Origin: Micromonospora sp. NBC_00389
Lineage (GTDB): Bacteria; Actinomycetota; Actinomycetes; Mycobacteriales; Micromonosporaceae
Direction of reading: 5' to 3'
DNA: 64,000 bases
Assembly: GCF_036059255.1 (NCBI RefSeq)
Contig: NZ_CP107947.1
Coordinates: 7,688,001-7,752,000, forward strand
The notes below the pieces were generated by a model, which was not told the DNA's origin, made no database searches, and saw nothing but the letters and a program-made list of their open reading frames with translations. Shown here piece after piece: positions 36,143 to 44,886 of this stretch (within the stretch, counting starts at the first letter, position 1; every line of letters starts with the position of its first letter). A program made the translations under genes and the position numbers.

Positions 36143-36999
36143 CAGCTACCACCGCGCAGGATCGAGTTGCCGGTCTGCGGGTCCACGGCGGCGGCGGAGT
36201 CCAGGTCGCTCAGGTCGAGCCGGCCGGACTGCCCGTAGAACTCCACCGGGTTGCGCCACAGCACCCGGTCGACGTCGTCGTCGGTGAACCCGGCCAGCAG
36301 CATCGCCTCGCCGGTGGCCCGGGTCAGCAGCGGGTCGGAGCGCCCCCAGTCGGCGGCCGAGTTGACCAGCATCCGCTCGGTCCCGTACTCCCGCAGCAAC
36401 TCCACCATGCGGGGCGGGGACATCTTGGTGTCCGGATAGATGGAGAAGCCCAGCCAGCAGCCGGTGTCCCGGACCAGCTTGACGGTCACCTCGTTGAGGT
36501 GGTCGACCACCACCCGGCCCGGCTCGATGCCGGACTCGTTGACCACGGCGAGGGTGCGCTCGACGCCCCGCGCCTTGTCCCGGTGCGGGGTGTGCACCAG
36601 CGCCGGCAGGTCGTGCGCCACGGCCAGCGCGAGCTGCGCGGCGAACGCCTCGTCCTCCTCCGGGGTCATCGAGTCGTACCCGATCTCGCCGACCGCGACC
36701 ACCGCGTCCTTGTCCAGGTAGCGGGGCAGCAGGTCGAGCACCGGCCGGCAGCGCGGGTCGTTGGCCTCCTTGGGGTTCAGCGCCACCGTGGCGTGGTGCC
36801 GTACCCCGAACTGCCCGGCCCGGAACGGCTCCCAACCGATCAGCGAGTCGAAGTAGTCGGCGAACGAGGCGGCGCTGGTGCGCGGCTGGCCCAGCCAGAA
36901 CGACGGCTCCACCACGGCCCGGACCCCGGCGGCGGCCATCCGTTCGTAGTCGTCCGTGGTGCGTGAGGTCATGTGGATGTGCGGGTCGAAGATGCGCAT
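36142..36999 (-). CDS. eboB: TatD-like metal-dependent hydrolase EboB
   Basis: 285 residues from the ATG at 36999 (the longer frame upstream lies inside eboA). MRIFDPHIHMTSRT gives the HxH metal site; GEIGYDSMTPEEDEAF, LVHTPHRDKARG, VVVDHLNE and LVNSAADWGRSDP supply Glu, His, His and Asp in the TatD/amidohydrolase order. Predicted soluble hydrolase. Coupled to eboA upstream (TGATG overlap) and eboE downstream. Substrate unknown. Confidence 0.88.
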   Translation of the reverse strand: MRIFDPHIHMTSRTTDDYERMAAAGVRAVVEPSFWLGQPRTSAASFADYFDSLIGWEPFRAGQFGVRHHATVALNPKEANDPRCRPVLDLLPRYLDKDAVVAVGEIGYDSMTPEEDEAFAAQLALAVAHDLPALVHTPHRDKARGVERTLAVVNESGIEPGRVVVDHLNEVTVKLVRDTGCWLGFSIYPDTKMSPPRMVELLREYGTERMLVNSAADWGRSDPLLTRATGEAMLLAGFTDDDVDRVLWRNPVEFYGQSGRLDLSDLDSAAAVDPQTGNSILRGGS

Positions 37000-37637
37000 C
37001 ACGCCTCCGTGGGGGTGGGCCGGTCGACGGTGCCGGTCCCGCCGCTGTGCGCGGTGAGCCGGTCGAGCAGGGCGGTGGCGTCGGCGGGCAGCTCCCGGCC
37101 GGCGGCGTGCCGCTCGGCGGCCAGCGCGGCCAGCATCGCGGCCAACTCCCCGTCGGCGCGGGTGTCGAGATCGGCCACCACGGCCAGCGGCACGCCGGAG
37201 AACACGCACTTGAGCACCGCCTGCCGCCAGGCCGCCGGATCGAGGTGCCGCGCGTACGGGCCGAGCGCGGCGGCGACCAGCCGGGTGTCGTTGGTCCGGA
37301 TCGCGTCGTGCAGCAGCGGCACCCCGGCGGCGCCGATCGGCAGCAGCGGCAGGGCGCGCAGCACGGCCCGCCGTTCGGCGGCGTCGCCGTTCCGGTAGAG
37401 GGTGTCGGCGTACTCGCCGTGCTCGGCGGGCAGGGCGGTGAGCAGCAGCACCCGGGCCGCGTCGTCGGCGGTCCAGCCGGGGACGTCGGGCAGCGCGGCC
37501 CGGCCGCAGCGCCGGCCGGCGGCCGGGAACAACCGGGTGATCGCGGTGGGCTCGGCCCCGACCCGGCGCAGCGCCGTGTCCAGCCAGTCAGGGTCGGGTA
37601 CGCCCCGCAGCGCGGCCCGTAGTGAATCCGGTGTCAT
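36999..37637 (-). CDS. eboA: EboA-domain protein
   Basis: 212 residues from the ATG at 37637, preceded by GGAGGAG. All-helical; the diagnostic stretch is YRNGDAAERRAVLRALPLL, then AIRTNDTRLVAAALGPYA, AWRQAVLKCVFSGVPL and ADLDTRADGELAAMLA, which is the EboA signature as I know it. No enzymatic function is established. It is the marker gene of the ebo cluster. The gap to the preceding isomerase is 57 bases, the longest inside this operon, so an internal ribosome site or weak promoter may exist there. Confidence 0.88.
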   Translation of the reverse strand: MTPDSLRAALRGVPDPDWLDTALRRVGAEPTAITRLFPAAGRRCGRAALPDVPGWTADDAARVLLLTALPAEHGEYADTLYRNGDAAERRAVLRALPLLPIGAAGVPLLHDAIRTNDTRLVAAALGPYARHLDPAAWRQAVLKCVFSGVPLAVVADLDTRADGELAAMLAALAAERHAAGRELPADATALLDRLTAHSGGTGTVDRPTPTEA

Positions 37638-37694
37638 CCCGTCTCCTCCCTCGTGCTGCTCCGCAGGTGCCCCACGCACACCCTCCGTGCTGCT

Positions 37695-38669
37695 TCAACC
37701 CATACGACGGCCACTGCCCGGATAGGCGACCATGGCTGCCGCGTCCGCTGACGCAGAGCGGAGGGTGCCGGCGGGCACCTCGTCCTCGGTGCGGCCGCCC
37801 GTCGCGGCGGCGCGCAGGAACTCGATCGACCGGGCGGCCACGGCGGGCGCGGCGTGCGAGTCCCGGGGCAGCTCGACGGCGACCAGCCCGCGGTAACCGG
37901 CCTGGGCCAGGGCCGCCAGCACCGGCGGGAAGTCGATCTCGCCGGTGCCGAACTCCAGGTGCTCGTGCACCCCCCGGCGCATGTCGTCGATCTGCACGTT
38001 GACCAGGTGCCCGGCCACCTCGGCGACGCACTGCGGCACAGGCCACGGCTCCAGGCAGCGGCAGTGCCCGATGTCGAGGGTGATGCCGAAGCGGGCCGGG
38101 GCGCCCAGCGCCGCGCGCAGCCGACGCCAGCCGGCGATGTCCTCGACCAGCATCCCCGGCTCCGGTTCGAAACCGAGGGTGACGTCGGCGGCGTCGGCGG
38201 CGTCGACGACGGCGGCGCAGCCGGACACCAGCCGGTCCCAGGCGGTCTGTGCCGGCACCGGATCGGGGCGGACGCCAGCCCAGAAGGAGACCGCCTCCGC
38301 GCCGAGGTCGGCGCCGATCCGGACGGCTCGGCGCAGGAACTCGATCCGCCGGGTCGGGTCGTCGTGCAGCAGCGTCGGGGCGTGCTTGTGCCACGGGTCG
38401 AGCAGGTAGCGGGCTCCGGTCTCGATCACCACCGCGAGGCCCAGCGCGCTCAGCCGCCGGCTGACGGCGGCCGTCCGGCGGGTGAGGCCGGGCGCGAACG
38501 GGTCGAGGTGGTCGTGGTCCAGGGTCAGCGCCACCCCGACGTACCCGAGGTCGGCGATGACGGCCAGCGCGTCGTCGAGCCGGTGGTTGGCGAAGCCGTT
38601 GGTCCCGTAGCCGAGGCGCAGCGTCGAGGCGTCGGCCGGTGGCCCGGGGCGGGGCTGCGGGGCGGTCAT
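37695..38669 (-). CDS. Sugar phosphate isomerase/epimerase in the ebo-like operon
   Basis: 324 residues. TIM barrel related to EboE in its opening (LRLGYGTNGFANHRLDDALAVI) but otherwise a standard AP-endonuclease-2 isomerase: LDHDHLDPF, LGFEPEPGMLVED, GITLDIGHCRCLE, VNVQIDDMRRGVHEHLEFG, LVAVELPRDSH. Such enzymes isomerise or epimerise sugars, keto-sugars or cyclitols. It overlaps the UbiA gene by 4 bases. Two different isomerase-like barrels in one operon suggest successive modifications of one ring or sugar. Confidence 0.85.
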   Translation of the reverse strand: MTAPQPRPGPPADASTLRLGYGTNGFANHRLDDALAVIADLGYVGVALTLDHDHLDPFAPGLTRRTAAVSRRLSALGLAVVIETGARYLLDPWHKHAPTLLHDDPTRRIEFLRRAVRIGADLGAEAVSFWAGVRPDPVPAQTAWDRLVSGCAAVVDAADAADVTLGFEPEPGMLVEDIAGWRRLRAALGAPARFGITLDIGHCRCLEPWPVPQCVAEVAGHLVNVQIDDMRRGVHEHLEFGTGEIDFPPVLAALAQAGYRGLVAVELPRDSHAAPAVAARSIEFLRAAATGGRTEDEVPAGTLRSASADAAAMVAYPGSGRRMG

Positions 38670-39598
38670 GTCGGGGAGACCTTCCGGGCCAGCCGCCGGC
38701 CCAGCGGCGCCGCGGCCGCGACGGCCAGCCCGAGCAGGCCAGCGCCTCCGCGCGCGGTGAGCGCTCCCTGCAGGGCGGGCAGTCCGGTGATCCCGGCGCC
38801 GACCGCGGCGCGTACCCGGCCGGCCGACGGGTCGCGGACCACCTGGGCCTGGGCCGCGCCATAGCGGGCGGCGTACCAGCCGGCGAGCACCGCGGGGAGC
38901 GCGGCGGCGAACCGGACCGGCAAGGCAGGGCGGTCATCAGCAGCGGACGGGCCGTCGGTCGGGGTCGGCTCGGCGCGCCGGGCCGCGGCGCCGGGTGCCG
39001 CGACCGCGGCGCTGGCGGCGACCAGGGCCGTGCCGGCCAGCGTGCGCAGCGGCAGGGCGGCGTCGGCGCCGGTGACCTCCCGGCGGGACAGTGCGGTGAC
39101 CGTCCAGGTGTGCGCGGCGACGGTCACCGCCGCTGGCAGCGCCCGGGTCAGCCGACCGCCGGACGCGCCGAGCAGCACGTCCAACCCGCGACAGGCGGCC
39201 ATCACAGCCGGCCCGGCGGCGGTGTTCTTGGCCAGCAGGTCGTACCCCCAGATGGTGGCCGCCAGCGGCACGGCGAGCGCGGCGGCGCGGCGACCGCCCA
39301 CGGCGGCGGCCAGGCCCACCCCGGCGGCCGTGAGGCCGGCGGCGAGCCCGACCGCGGCGACCGGGGCGACCCGACCGCTGGGGATGGGCCGCTCGGGCCG
39401 CTCGACGGCGTCCAGCCGCCGGTCGGCCCAGTCGTTGGCGGCCATGCCGGCCCAGTAGAGCAACACCGAGGCACCGGCCAGGGCGGGGGTACGCCGGCTC
39501 AGCGCGCCGGCCGCCGCGGCGCCGGCGACCACGTCCCCGGGCACCGAGAGCGCGGCCGGCGCCCGGACCAGCTCGGCGAGGTCAGCCAACGTGGTCAT
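38666..39598 (-). CDS. eboC: UbiA-family prenyltransferase EboC
   Basis: 310 residues from the ATG at 39598. About eight membrane helices. First Asp-rich motif NDWADRRLD followed by ERPERPIPSG, and the second YDLLAKNT region, place it in the UbiA superfamily (SCO7050-/EboC-like). UbiA enzymes attach a prenyl chain from a diphosphate to an aromatic or polyol acceptor at the membrane. The prenyl donor is likely made by the synthase at 32452-33519, the acceptor by the Ino1-like enzyme upstream. Overlaps both neighbours. Confidence 0.88.
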   Translation of the reverse strand: MTTLADLAELVRAPAALSVPGDVVAGAAAAGALSRRTPALAGASVLLYWAGMAANDWADRRLDAVERPERPIPSGRVAPVAAVGLAAGLTAAGVGLAAAVGGRRAAALAVPLAATIWGYDLLAKNTAAGPAVMAACRGLDVLLGASGGRLTRALPAAVTVAAHTWTVTALSRREVTGADAALPLRTLAGTALVAASAAVAAPGAAARRAEPTPTDGPSAADDRPALPVRFAAALPAVLAGWYAARYGAAQAQVVRDPSAGRVRAAVGAGITGLPALQGALTARGGAGLLGLAVAAAAPLGRRLARKVSPT

Positions 39599-40748
39599 GG
39601 GCACCGTCCCGGCCGGCGTGCAGCCGCTCGGTGAAGTCGACCAGCCGGGCCCACTGCTCGGCCAGCGAGTGGGTGGGCATGCCGAGCGGGTCCTTGAAGA
39701 AGAAGCCCAGCTCGGCCAGCGGCCCGACGTGACCGGCGGCGTGCGCGGCGGCGGTGAGCCGGGCCAGGTCGAGCACCAGGGGCGCGGCCAGCGCGGAGTC
39801 GCAGCCGTGCCAGGTGAACTCCATCCGCATCCCGGTGCCGAGGAAACCGGCGAAGGTGATCAGATCCCAGGCGGTCTTGAAGTCGCCCAGCTCCTCGACG
39901 TACTCGATCCGGGTGCCGCCCTGCGGCACGTAGCCCAGCGTCTCGCCGAGCACCCGCTGCTTGCTCTGCACCTTGGCCGCGTTGGCGGCCGGGTCGGCGA
40001 GGGTGGCGCCGTCACCGCCGCCAAGCAGGTTGACCCCGGACCAGGACCGCACGGCCAGGTTGCGCATCGCGAACATCGGCGCGAGCACCGACTTGACCAG
40101 GGTCTCGCCGGTCTTGCCATCGTGCCCGGCGTACGGCAGTCGGGCCTGTTCGGCCAGCGCGGTCAGCGCCGGCAGCCGCAGCCCGGTGGACGGGGTGAAG
40201 TCGACGTACGGGCAGCCGGCCAGCAGCGCCGCGTACCCGTACAGGGAGCTGGGAGGCAGCACCTCGTCCGGGCCGGTGAGAGCGGCGCGCAGCGCGTCCG
40301 GGTCGGCGTGCCCGGGGTGCGGTCGGGGGGCCGGTTCGGTGGCGGAGACGTTGACCACCACCACCCGGTCCAGCCCGTGCCGCTCGCGGAAGGCGGTGAG
40401 ATCGCGGACCACGGCGGCGGCCCGGTCGGCCTGGGTGGCGCCGGCCGGTGCCGGACGCAGCTCCTGCTCGACGGCTGCCAACTCGTCGGGGAGCGCGGCG
40501 ACCAGCCGCCCGGGGATGACACCGGTGTCGGCCAACGCCTCGGCCCGCTTGCACAGCGGAGTGGTGGCCAGGTCGTGACCGCCGAAGACCAGATCGGCGA
40601 AGGACGGCAGGGCGGGGCCGCGCAGCTCCGGCAGCTCGGTGACGCAGCCGGTCGGCCCGGCCAGGCCGGCCCGCAACGCGAGCCCTCCGACGATGCTGGT
40701 GGTCGCGACGGAACCGCGCGCTCCTACCAGCCAGACACCCGTTCGCAT
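39582..40748 (-). CDS. Inositol-3-phosphate synthase-like protein
   Basis: 388 residues. N-terminal Rossmann opening VWLVGARGSVATTSIVGGL; DRVVVVNVSATEP; YVDFTPSTGLRLPAL; the catalytic-domain signature GHDGKTGETLVKSVLAP with its lysine; LGYVPQGGTRIEYVEELGDFKTAWD; EFTWHGCDSALAAPLVLDL. This matches the short bacterial Ino1 family that cyclises a sugar phosphate with NAD. First gene of the eight-gene operon. In classical ebo clusters this slot is held by a dehydroquinate-synthase-like cyclase (EboD), so here a different cyclase fold may supply the ring. The organism probably has a separate housekeeping ino1. Confidence 0.88.
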   Translation of the reverse strand: MRTGVWLVGARGSVATTSIVGGLALRAGLAGPTGCVTELPELRGPALPSFADLVFGGHDLATTPLCKRAEALADTGVIPGRLVAALPDELAAVEQELRPAPAGATQADRAAAVVRDLTAFRERHGLDRVVVVNVSATEPAPRPHPGHADPDALRAALTGPDEVLPPSSLYGYAALLAGCPYVDFTPSTGLRLPALTALAEQARLPYAGHDGKTGETLVKSVLAPMFAMRNLAVRSWSGVNLLGGGDGATLADPAANAAKVQSKQRVLGETLGYVPQGGTRIEYVEELGDFKTAWDLITFAGFLGTGMRMEFTWHGCDSALAAPLVLDLARLTAAAHAAGHVGPLAELGFFFKDPLGMPTHSLAEQWARLVDFTERLHAGRDGAHDHVG

Positions 40749-40783
40749 GGTGCTCCTTCCCGTTCAGGAGGAACCGTCGGTGC

Positions 40784-40824
40784 AGTTAAATATAGGAATA
40801 TCAGAATATTCTTCGGAAAGATAC
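40784..40824 (-). promoter_or_regulatory. AT-rich promoter/operator of the ebo-like operon
   Basis: A sharp AT-rich island in otherwise >70% GC DNA, 36-76 bases upstream of the first start codon. It contains GAATAT-CAGA-ATATTC (40796-40811) as an exact inverted repeat and TATATTTAA-like sequence on the - strand suited to a -10 element. Likely the operon promoter with an overlapping repressor site. Confidence 0.65.
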
Positions 40825-40830
40825 GGCCTG

Positions 40831-41372
40831 GGTGGATGGGCCCCGTCCGCCCGCGCCCCGCACCGGGACGGCACCGGGTTCCGACGTCGGCGTCGGCGGC
40901 GACGACACCGGACCGGTTCCCGGTACGGAGGCGGGCAGACGGGGTTGGTAGGCAGGGTCGGTCGGCGTCTCGACCCTGCCTCCCCCGCATCCGGCCGACC
41001 GGGGCGTTGGCCCGCCCCGGCCGGACGTCTCAGGCCGCCGTGCCCAACGGACCACCAACCGGAGTGCGGCACGCCGAACGTCGGCGGACGGAAGCGGTAC
41101 GGGTGGAGGCAGCGGCGGGCGGTTCCATGGGGTCCTCCGGATCGCTGGGGGTGGTGGCGGTCCTCCGGTGCGGCCGGGGAATCCCGGTCCGGTCGCACCG
41201 GACGACCGTCCTGCTCGTGCGCCACCGGGCCGTACGGCCCGGCTGCACGCCCTCCGGTGCCGACCTCGTCCCGACCGCGGGGCGCAAACCGCGGCCGGTC
41301 CCTCGCCGGTCGGCTCCGGAAAGCCGGTCGGGCGATGGCGGCGCGAGCACCGCCATCGCGGATGAACATGGG
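40831..41372. other. Long non-coding region upstream of the ebo-like operon
   Basis: 542 bases of very GC-rich sequence between the promoter island and the dehydrogenase gene. Open frames on both strands are Arg/Pro/Gly-rich without a domain or ribosome site. I found no clear hairpin pair or repeat. Its length is unusual next to the tightly packed genes on either side. Confidence 0.45.
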
Positions 41373-42599
41373 TCAGACGGCCGCCACGGCCAGCGCCGGT
41401 TCCACCTCGGTCCAGGAGGAGCCGATCTCCGCCGAACGGGTCACCGCGTCCAGCACGAGCTGGACCTGCAACCCGTCGGCGAACGACGGAGCCGGGTCGA
41501 CCCCGGTGGCGATCGCCTCGATGAAGTCGCGCATCTGGTGGGTGAAGGAGTGCTCGTAGCCGATGATGTGGCCGGGTGGCCACCACGCCGACATGTACGG
41601 GTGCTCGCCCTCGGTCACCAGGATGCGGCTGAAACCCTGTTCCACGCTGGGCCGGGAGGCGTCGTAGAACTCCAGCTCGTTGAGGCGTTCCAGGTCGAAG
41701 ACCACGCTGCCGAGCGAGCCGTTGATCTCGACTCGCAGGCCGTTCTTGCGGCCGGTGGCGAACCGGGTCGCCTCGTACGTGGCCAGGGCGCCACCGTCCA
41801 GCCGGGCCACGAAGACCGCGGCGTCGTCGACGGTGACCGGCCCGGTGGCCGCGCCGGTGCCGTCGACCGGACCGCCGCCGTCCACCGTGGCCGCCAAGCC
41901 GCTCGACCCGGCCGGCAACGGTCGTTCCTTGACGAAGGTCTCGGTGACCGCGCTGACGCCGGTGATCCGCTGGCCGGTGACGAACTGGGTCAGGTCGATG
42001 ATGTGCGCACCGATGTCACCCAGCGCGCCGGAGCCCGCCCTGTCCTTCTGCAACCGCCAGACCAGCGGGAACTGCGGGTCCACGATCCAGTCCTGCAGGT
42101 ACGTCGCCCGGACGTGCCGGATCACCCCGAGTCGTCCGTCGGCGACCAACTGGCGCATCATCGTGACCGCGGGAACCCGGCGGTAGTTGAACCCGCACAT
42201 CGACCGCACCCCGGCGGCCCGGGCGGTCTCCGCCGCAGCGGTCATCGCCCGCGCCTCGGCCACCGTGTTGGCCAACGGCTTCTCGCACAGCACGTGCTTG
42301 CCGGCGGCCAACGCGGCGAGGGCGATCTCGGCGTGGCTGTCGCCCGGTGTGCAGATGTCGACCACGTCGATGTCGTCCCGGTTGATCAGGTCACGCCAGT
42401 CCGTCGTGTACGCGTCCCAGCCGAGCCGGTCGGCGGCGTCGGCCACCTTCGCGGTGTCCCGGCCGCAGATCAGCGCCATTCGGGCCCGCGCCGGCAGGTC
42501 GTACACGCGGTTCACGGTGCGCCACGCCTGTGAGTGCGCGGCGCCCATGAACGCGTAGCCGACCATGCCGACCCGCAGTTCTTTGTCTGTCGTGGACAA
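41373..42599 (-). CDS. Gfo/Idh/MocA-family oxidoreductase
   Basis: 408 residues. Rossmann part GMVGYAFMGAAHSQAWRTV, then VDICTPGDSHAEIALAALAAGKHVLCEKPLANTV with the conserved EKP lysine, and SGALGDIGAHIIDLTQF with the D/H catalytic pair. These enzymes oxidise or reduce sugars and cyclitols (inositol 2-dehydrogenase, glucose-fructose oxidoreductase and 3-keto-sugar forming members). Last gene of the ROK/ABC operon, 20 bases after the binding-protein stop. Together with the isomerase at 24.8 kb and the DUF1080 protein it would fit a keto-sugar route. Confidence 0.92.
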   Translation of the reverse strand: MSTTDKELRVGMVGYAFMGAAHSQAWRTVNRVYDLPARARMALICGRDTAKVADAADRLGWDAYTTDWRDLINRDDIDVVDICTPGDSHAEIALAALAAGKHVLCEKPLANTVAEARAMTAAAETARAAGVRSMCGFNYRRVPAVTMMRQLVADGRLGVIRHVRATYLQDWIVDPQFPLVWRLQKDRAGSGALGDIGAHIIDLTQFVTGQRITGVSAVTETFVKERPLPAGSSGLAATVDGGGPVDGTGAATGPVTVDDAAVFVARLDGGALATYEATRFATGRKNGLRVEINGSLGSVVFDLERLNELEFYDASRPSVEQGFSRILVTEGEHPYMSAWWPPGHIIGYEHSFTHQMRDFIEAIATGVDPAPSFADGLQVQLVLDAVTRSAEIGSSWTEVEPALAVAAV

Positions 42600-42619
42600 G
42601 GTGGGTCTCCCCCCGTGTG

Positions 42620-43672
42620 TCAGAACCCGAGCTTCTCGTAGCTGCCCGCGTTCTCCTTGGTGATCGTCTCGGAGGCGAGGGTCACTTCCTTGGGCACCTG
42701 CAGCTCCGTGAGGTCCCCGAGGCCCCGGCCCTGGGCGACGAGCCGGGCGAGCGAGATCGCCGAGGAGGCCATCGACGGGTTGTAGGTGACCGTGGCCTTG
42801 AGCACGCTGTTGTCGGCCTTGATCGCGTCGATCGCGAGCTTCGAGCCGGCGCCGCCGACCATGAAGAACTCCTTGCGGCCAGCCTGGTTGATGGCGGCGA
42901 GCACGCCGATGCCCTGGTCGTCGTCGTGGTTCCAGATGGCATCGATCTTGGGCAGCGCCTGGAGCAGCTGGGCCGCCTCGCGCTGGCCGCTGTCGGAGGT
43001 GAACTCGGCCGAACGGCGGTTGGACACCTTGAACCCGTACGTCGCCAGGGCCGCCGTGAAGCCGGCGCTGCGCTCGACGGTCAGCGGGATCTCCAGACCG
43101 GCGATCTCGCCGATGACCGGGTTGGTGACGCCCTTGTCCTTGAGCTGCCTGCCGATGAAGTGGCCGGCCGAGACGCCCATTCCGTAGTTGTCACCCTTGA
43201 TGACCAGCCGCGAGGCCAGCGCGTCGGGGAAGACCCGGTCGAGGTTGACGATCGGGATGCCCGCCTGCATCGCCTGGAGGGCAACGGCGTTGACCTCCTT
43301 GCCGTCGTGCGGCAGCACGACGATGATGTCCGGCTTCTGGGCGATCAGCGTGCCGAGCGTGGAGCGCTGGGCCTCGGAGGTCGTCCCACCGTCGACCTCC
43401 TTCAGCTCCACATCGGAGTACGCGGCAGCCTGGGCCTTGGCGTTGGCGTGGATCGCGCCCATCCAGCCGTGGTCGGCCGCGGGGGCGGAGAACCCGATGA
43501 CGACCTTCTTGCCCGGGGCGTTGTTGCCGGCGCCGTCTCCGGCGGCCTTGGTCTGGGTGCTGGCGGCCGGGGTGTCGTTGCTTGTGCATGCTGTGAGCAG
43601 GGTGGCGGCGCCGACGGCGGCCCCGCCGAACAGCAACCGACGGCGCGACAGGTCGCGACTGTGCTGGGTCAT
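42620..43672 (-). CDS. Sugar ABC transporter substrate-binding lipoprotein
   Basis: 350 residues from the ATG at 43672 (AGGAGGTCGTC upstream). Signal peptide with RRRLLFGGA and lipobox LLTAC, so a membrane-anchored lipoprotein. Type I periplasmic-binding fold of the ribose/xylose/inositol group: VVIGFSAPAADHGWMGAIH, KPDIIVVLPHDGKEV, GIPIVNLDR, IDAIWNHDDDQGIG. It delivers a monosaccharide or cyclitol to the permease encoded next upstream. The HGWM motif resembles binding proteins next to Gfo/Idh enzymes; the ligand is not identified. Confidence 0.92.
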   Translation of the reverse strand: MTQHSRDLSRRRLLFGGAAVGAATLLTACTSNDTPAASTQTKAAGDGAGNNAPGKKVVIGFSAPAADHGWMGAIHANAKAQAAAYSDVELKEVDGGTTSEAQRSTLGTLIAQKPDIIVVLPHDGKEVNAVALQAMQAGIPIVNLDRVFPDALASRLVIKGDNYGMGVSAGHFIGRQLKDKGVTNPVIGEIAGLEIPLTVERSAGFTAALATYGFKVSNRRSAEFTSDSGQREAAQLLQALPKIDAIWNHDDDQGIGVLAAINQAGRKEFFMVGGAGSKLAIDAIKADNSVLKATVTYNPSMASSAISLARLVAQGRGLGDLTELQVPKEVTLASETITKENAGSYEKLGF

Positions 43673-43767
43673 GACGACCTCCTGGGAGCGGGTTTGAGTG
43701 GTGAGGGTGTGCGAGGTCCGGCCACTGTCGAATATCTCGACGTCGCCAGGGACAACGGTGCGGTGCG

Positions 43768-44886
43768 TCAGGTTGCGGTGGTGACCCTGTTCCGCGCGAG
43801 GAGCCGAGTGAAGGACTTGAACTGGAACTGCTGGACCAAGACGGCGGCGACGATAATGCCGCCCTTGACCATGTTCTGCGCCTCGATGGAGAGGCCGTTG
43901 ATGGCGAAGAGGTTGGTGATCGTGGCGAAGATGATGACGCCGAGCAGCGAGCCGACGATCGTGCCCCGGCCACCGCTGAGCAGTGTTCCGCCGATGATCG
44001 CGGCGGCGATCGCGTCCAGCTCGTAGAGGTTGGCCATCGCCGCCTGGGCCGAGGTGGCCTGGGAGGTGAGCATGATGGCGGCGATGCCGCAGCAGAGGCC
44101 GGACAGCGCGTAGAGCAGCATGGTGTGCCGGCGGACGTTGATGCCGGCCAGCCGCGCGGCCTCCGGGTTGCCACCGACGGCGATGGTCCGCCGACCGAAG
44201 GTCGTCCGGTTGAGCAGGATCCACCCGGCCAGGACGACCGCGCCGAGGATGTAGACGAGGATCGGGATCCCGAGCACCTTGCGGGCCGCGATGTCGTTGA
44301 TGAAGGTGCTGCTCGACACCTGGGTCTGCTTGTTGGAGATCGACGCGGCGAGCCCGCGGGCGGCCACCAGCATCGCCAGCGTCGCGATGAACGGCACCAG
44401 CCGCCCGTACGAGATGAGCACGCCGTTGACCAGACCCACGCAGATGCCGACCACGATCGCGGCGAAGATCATGCCGCCGGCGCCGTAGCTCTGGGTGGCC
44501 ACCGTGGTGCACCAGACCCCGGCCAACGCGACGATCGCACCGACCGAGAGGTCGATCCCCCCACCGATGATCACGAACGTCATGCCCACAGTGACCACGC
44601 CGACGACGGAGGCCAGTTGCAGGATGGCCAGGATGTTGTTCCAGACCCAGGTGGGGTCGTCGTAGAGATCAGGCTTGGTGATCGCCCCCACCACGATGAG
44701 CGCGGCCAGCACCCCGATCAGACCGAGGTTGCGCTTGGCGCCGTCGCCGCCGTCGCCCCGCCACCAGGAGAGCCGGTTTCCGGTCGAGGCCGCCCGGTCG
44801 CCGGCCGCCGCCGTCTCGGCTGGGGACTGCGCCGGCACGTGCGGGCGCTCCGGTGTCGCGGTGGGAGTGGGAGTCGCGTCGCTCAT
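43768..44886 (-). CDS. Sugar ABC transporter permease (RbsC-like)
   Basis: 372 residues with about ten helices, BPD_transp_2 family. GGIDLSVGAIVALAGVW, the INGVLISYGRLVPFIATL-like region and SGLCCGIAAIMLTSQ are typical of ribose-type permeases. A ~60-residue Pro/Thr-rich cytoplasmic lead precedes the first helix. Its start overlaps the ATPase stop by 4 bases. Forms the channel of the importer with the two-domain ATPase and the lipoprotein. Confidence 0.93.
   Translation of the reverse strand: MSDATPTPTATPERPHVPAQSPAETAAAGDRAASTGNRLSWWRGDGGDGAKRNLGLIGVLAALIVVGAITKPDLYDDPTWVWNNILAILQLASVVGVVTVGMTFVIIGGGIDLSVGAIVALAGVWCTTVATQSYGAGGMIFAAIVVGICVGLVNGVLISYGRLVPFIATLAMLVAARGLAASISNKQTQVSSSTFINDIAARKVLGIPILVYILGAVVLAGWILLNRTTFGRRTIAVGGNPEAARLAGINVRRHTMLLYALSGLCCGIAAIMLTSQATSAQAAMANLYELDAIAAAIIGGTLLSGGRGTIVGSLLGVIIFATITNLFAINGLSIEAQNMVKGGIIVAAVLVQQFQFKSFTRLLARNRVTTAT

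Noticed and set aside
40764..41369. - strand open frame of 201 codons upstream of the ebo-like operon
   Set aside because: Arg/Pro-rich product, runs through the AT-rich promoter island and has no ribosome site.
39591..42533. Long + strand open frame of 980 codons
   Set aside because: Crosses two real - strand genes and the intergenic region; Gly/Arg/His/Gln-rich, no domain.
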